From Desmonostoc vinosum HA7617-LM4 (lineage in GTDB: Bacteria > Cyanobacteriota > Cyanobacteriia > Cyanobacteriales > Nostocaceae), in the NCBI GenBank assembly GCA_019359515.1, contig JAHHHC010000030.1, forward strand, positions 1-64,000: a stretch of 64,000 nt of DNA, written 5' to 3'. The notes below the pieces were generated by a model. It had not been told where the DNA came from. It saw only the letters and a list, made by a program, of their open reading frames with translations, and searched no databases. This document shows positions 61,328 to 64,000 of the stretch, piece after piece. How positions within the stretch are numbered: position 1 is the stretch's first letter; each line of letters begins with the position of its first letter. A program made the position numbers and the translations under genes.

Positions 61328-64000
61328 CTAATCCTCCGAAGTTTCTTGAGAAAACCTCTTGTGGATAGTTTTGGTCTGTTCCCCATCCGCAGAAACTACT
61401 TTTATTGGGTAGTCCATTAAACTTTCTGGGAATGGTATACGTAGATGAAAAGTTCCATCTGGTTTGAGTTTGATGGCATGTCCGCCGATGCTTACAGTTG
61501 TATTTGGCACTGTCGAGCCGTGGATAACTAACTCAGCATCGGCTTCAAACCAGAACTCTCCATAGGGACGACTAAAGATATGAGTGGTAACGGAACGGGT
61601 AATGAATGACCAGTTGCCATTGCTGATGTAACCAATTTCAATCATATAGTCGCGATCGCTAGCTGGAATAGCTACAAAGCGATCGTGTGTCGCTTCTTCA
61701 CATTCATACTGCTGTACAAGCAGGGGACTCTGATAACTCAAGTCGATATCAGTGACATCATAAAGCCGCACTACCAATTGATAATCACCTTGTGGCTGTA
61801 GCGCTTCTTTATCAGTGTCAGAAATGTGCCAGAAAACATAAGCCCACTTGGGTGTGCGGGGTGAGAGAGTAATTCTGCTGTAATCTTCATTATCTGGCAG
61901 ATCAACAGCTTCTTCAACTACTGGTATATCATCAACCTGAGAATGAGATTGTGCTGGCACATATGGTACTGGAGTTTCTTGAATTCCATAAATAGTAGCC
62001 CATGCACCAATCCCTGCCCCTGCTGTTAGTACAGCATCGCTGGTAGAGTCTGTTGGGTTAGCTTCGATATTATCCTCTGGCCAGTTGCTTTCTGGTTCAG
62101 TTGTCTGTTCTGGTAGCTGGGCTACTGTATCTATTTCTGGCAATTCGATAATCGGTTCAGCCGCATCCGCCACTACATTAAATGTGTCTTCTGGTAAGTT
62201 TGGTAATTCGGAAAGCGAAGATGTAACTTCCGGTGACAGCCATTCCGTATCAAATATCACGTCAGGCATATTGTCTATGGTATTTGCAGATGTCACCTCT
62301 TCAGTGGAATTGATATTCTCTGGTGGGGTTGATTCTGCTGGAGGTTGTGAATTGATGAGAGTTTTTGTTTCCTCTGTTTCCCAATAGTCTTCGTCATCTG
62401 TAACTTCAGGGATACCTGGTATTTTTGGTAACGAAGCTGTAGTGACAGTAGTAGGTAATTTTGTCTGAGGTGCCTCTTCTGGAATATTGGGTAATTGGGT
62501 ATATGGCGTATTGACTACAGCTGCTGGTGCTTCTATATCCCATGCCACTTCACCAGACTGAGAAGATGTGTTTTCAACAGTACTTTCTCTATCTTTGCCA
62601 GAAATTTTAGACCAAATCCCCGCCCCAATACCTGTTGCTAAGACTGCACCACCCCCCAAGGCGGCTGCTGTGTTGGATACACCGTTTGTAGCTTCAGTTA
62701 GCTTAGAGGTAGCGTTGGCTGTTTCGTGTGCCAGATGAGGCGATGTTTGAGTACCGTTCTCCGATAGATTTGATGGTGTTTGATTGTAGATGCTAAAAGC
62801 AGTGTGATCGCCTTCTTCCTGCGAGTTTGAGAAAGATGAGTCAAAAGATATCGGTTCATCGTTATCGGCAGCAGCAAGGCTGACACCAGATGCTGTTTCC
62901 TCAGCCAACGATGGGCGTTTTCGCAAGAGCCACCACAACACAAATCCGCCTACAGCAGCAATAAACAGTGGTAATAGCAACCAGAATGGTGTTTCTTTGG
63001 TTACATTTGGACTATTTGTTGCAGGGGCTACCATAGGCTGCTCACCCGCCGGGGCTGTGGCATTAGGCGTAGTTTCTGCACCAGGGGAAACACTGCTATT
63101 AGGTGTAGCTTCTGCACTTGGGGAAGTAGTGGTAGTAGGTATAGCAGCTAATGTTGGTGATATACCTGAGGCGATCGCTTGTGCTTCAGCTACTCTAGCT
63201 GTTTCAATAGCTTGCTGTCCTGGTGGTGCAAGGGTAAAAGCCAAAAAAGCTGTGATGCTTGTACTGGGATTTTTTTTATAAACGTAAACCAGAGGTTGCG
63301 AGAAAGGATATTTGGGATCATCTGGCAAGGTTTGATGTAAAGGCAGAACTCGCACGCCTTGCAACTTCGATACCTGATTAGCCAACACATAGCTAATGCC
63401 GTCCTTACCCAATTGTTTGATAATCTCTGCTGTATCATCCTTTGCCAATTGCGTCGAGTTAGCACCTGTAGTAAACTTGCGAGTTTTAAAAGCTGGATAA
63501 TCACGAAAAGTCTCGCGAGTATCACTCGTCGCTGGACGGTCAATTACTCGAATCTTACCCGCAGGCCCCCCTAATTCCGACCAATCGGTAATATCTCCTC
63601 GGAAAATTCGAGCGAATTGCCTAGTAGTCAAGCTTTGCTTGAAAGGATTGTCCTGAGAAACTATGATCGCAATTTTTTCGCGCCGTAAGCGAAGTTGCTC
63701 TAAACCTTTGGCTTTTTCTTGTGGCGTCAATCCCCTACCTATTGCTGCTACATCAATTTTGCCATCCAGCAGAGCTTGCAGAGCAGTATCAGTACCACTG
63801 GCAGCAATTTCTACCTTTGTGCCTGGGTATTGTTTTTCAAAGTTTTCTTTCAGGCTTTGATTGATTGTAGTCAAACTACTTGAACCATCAATCCGCACAA
63901 CCGTCCCATTCTCCACTGACTGCGGTAGTGGGAAAGCTGGGGTTTCCGGTGAAGATTGCGCCAGCATCGGTGCTGAAATCAAAAGGCTTCCTGTCATCGG
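61328..64000 (-). CDS. PstS-like substrate-binding / DUF4912 fusion protein (5' end outside window)
   Basis: 889 residues from the first Met, but the frame is open to the edge, and MTGSLLISAPMLAQSSP looks like the middle of a signal peptide, so the start is missing. Order: PstS/PBP-like domain (about 30-270; VVRIDGSSSL, GRGLTPQEK, FRGDITDWSELGG), Ser/Thr/Pro linker, one strong membrane helix (338-358), a long acidic low-complexity region with two further weak hydrophobic stretches, and a C-terminal DUF4912 domain (about 705-889; RITLSPRTPKWAYVFWHISD). A binding domain outside the membrane joined to a cytosolic DUF4912 suggests a sensor or tether, but the ligand is unknown. Stop fused to a GGGACTGGGG repeat. 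Confidence 0.85.
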   Translation of the reverse strand, partial: PMTGSLLISAPMLAQSSPETPAFPLPQSVENGTVVRIDGSSSLTTINQSLKENFEKQYPGTKVEIAASGTDTALQALLDGKIDVAAIGRGLTPQEKAKGLEQLRLRREKIAIIVSQDNPFKQSLTTRQFARIFRGDITDWSELGGPAGKIRVIDRPATSDTRETFRDYPAFKTRKFTTGANSTQLAKDDTAEIIKQLGKDGISYVLANQVSKLQGVRVLPLHQTLPDDPKYPFSQPLVYVYKKNPSTSITAFLAFTLAPPGQQAIETARVAEAQAIASGISPTLAAIPTTTTSPSAEATPNSSVSPGAETTPNATAPAGEQPMVAPATNSPNVTKETPFWLLLPLFIAAVGGFVLWWLLRKRPSLAEETASGVSLAAADNDEPISFDSSFSNSQEEGDHTAFSIYNQTPSNLSENGTQTSPHLAHETANATSKLTEATNGVSNTAAALGGGAVLATGIGAGIWSKISGKDRESTVENTSSQSGEVAWDIEAPAAVVNTPYTQLPNIPEEAPQTKLPTTVTTASLPKIPGIPEVTDDEDYWETEETKTLINSQPPAESTPPENINSTEEVTSANTIDNMPDVIFDTEWLSPEVTSSLSELPNLPEDTFNVVADAAEPIIELPEIDTVAQLPEQTTEPESNWPEDNIEANPTDSTSDAVLTAGAGIGAWATIYGIQETPVPYVPAQSHSQVDDIPVVEEAVDLPDNEDYSRITLSPRTPKWAYVFWHISDTDKEALQPQGDYQLVVRLYDVTDIDLSYQSPLLVQQYECEEATHDRFVAIPASDRDYMIEIGYISNGNWSFITRSVTTHIFSRPYGEFWFEADAELVIHGSTVPNTTVSIGGHAIKLKPDGTFHLRIPFPESLMDYPIKVVSADGEQTKTIHKRFSQETSED

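Overview
The window looks like chromosomal DNA of a filamentous, probably heterocyst-forming (Nostocales-type) cyanobacterium. The evidence is psbZ, chlP, a cyanobacterial SecA without the C-terminal zinc tail, an Rcp-type response regulator, CHASE2-Ser/Thr kinase and PEP-CTERM proteins, very frequent HIP1 octamers (GCGATCGC), and many short tandemly repeated heptamers (STRRs) between genes. Species cannot be fixed from sequence alone.

Layout. 1-5.2 kb: a possible gene tail, a large HsdR-like helicase-nuclease, fabG and a thioredoxin. 5.2-8.6 kb: a repeat-bounded island with a group II intron scrap, then tonB divergent from exbB-exbD (energised outer-membrane transport). 8.9-16.8 kb: CHASE2 kinase with a small membrane protein, a VOC protein, a PEP-CTERM protein, a ProA-like protein lacking the expected catalytic Cys, tRNA-Gly(GCC), ribH and psbZ. 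16.9-25.8 kb: a DHH-CBS-nucleotidyltransferase fusion, two tandem YD/RTX calcium-binding secreted proteins with the 5' remnant of a third copy, and a small RNA-ligase-like enzyme. 26.2-30 kb: pntA and pntB (proton-translocating transhydrogenase) split by a small IS200/IS605-like relic that carries only a ribbon-helix-helix gene. 30-45.4 kb: flippase-like membrane protein, two lipoprotein-like genes, two Uma2 genes, pheS, surE, an MBL hydrolase, ribF, MoxR ATPase, a dihaem cytochrome, secA, a retropepsin-like protein and an orphan omega-RNA-like structure. 45.4-55 kb: cobU, a three-gene polysaccharide set (two GT2 glycosyltransferases and a WcaF-like acetyltransferase), chlP, small conserved genes and an esterase. 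55-64 kb: a three-gene phosphorelay operon (kinase, regulator, hybrid kinase), a secreted protein between two long direct repeats, and a PstS-like/DUF4912 protein running off the window edge.

The strongest unusual theme is repeat biology. G-rich tandem repeats start exactly at the stop codons of several unrelated genes. GC-rich repeats of the same family as intergenic copies are translated in frame as interdomain linkers in two essential-type enzymes (PntA and the tRNA nucleotidyltransferase fusion). A roughly 165-bp TA-flanked MITE occurs twice, once inside the leader of an RTX gene. Remnants of IS200/IS605-like elements without tnpB occur at two or three places. No complete defence system, CRISPR array or intact transposase gene is visible. 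The HsdR-like protein has no hsdM or hsdS in view.
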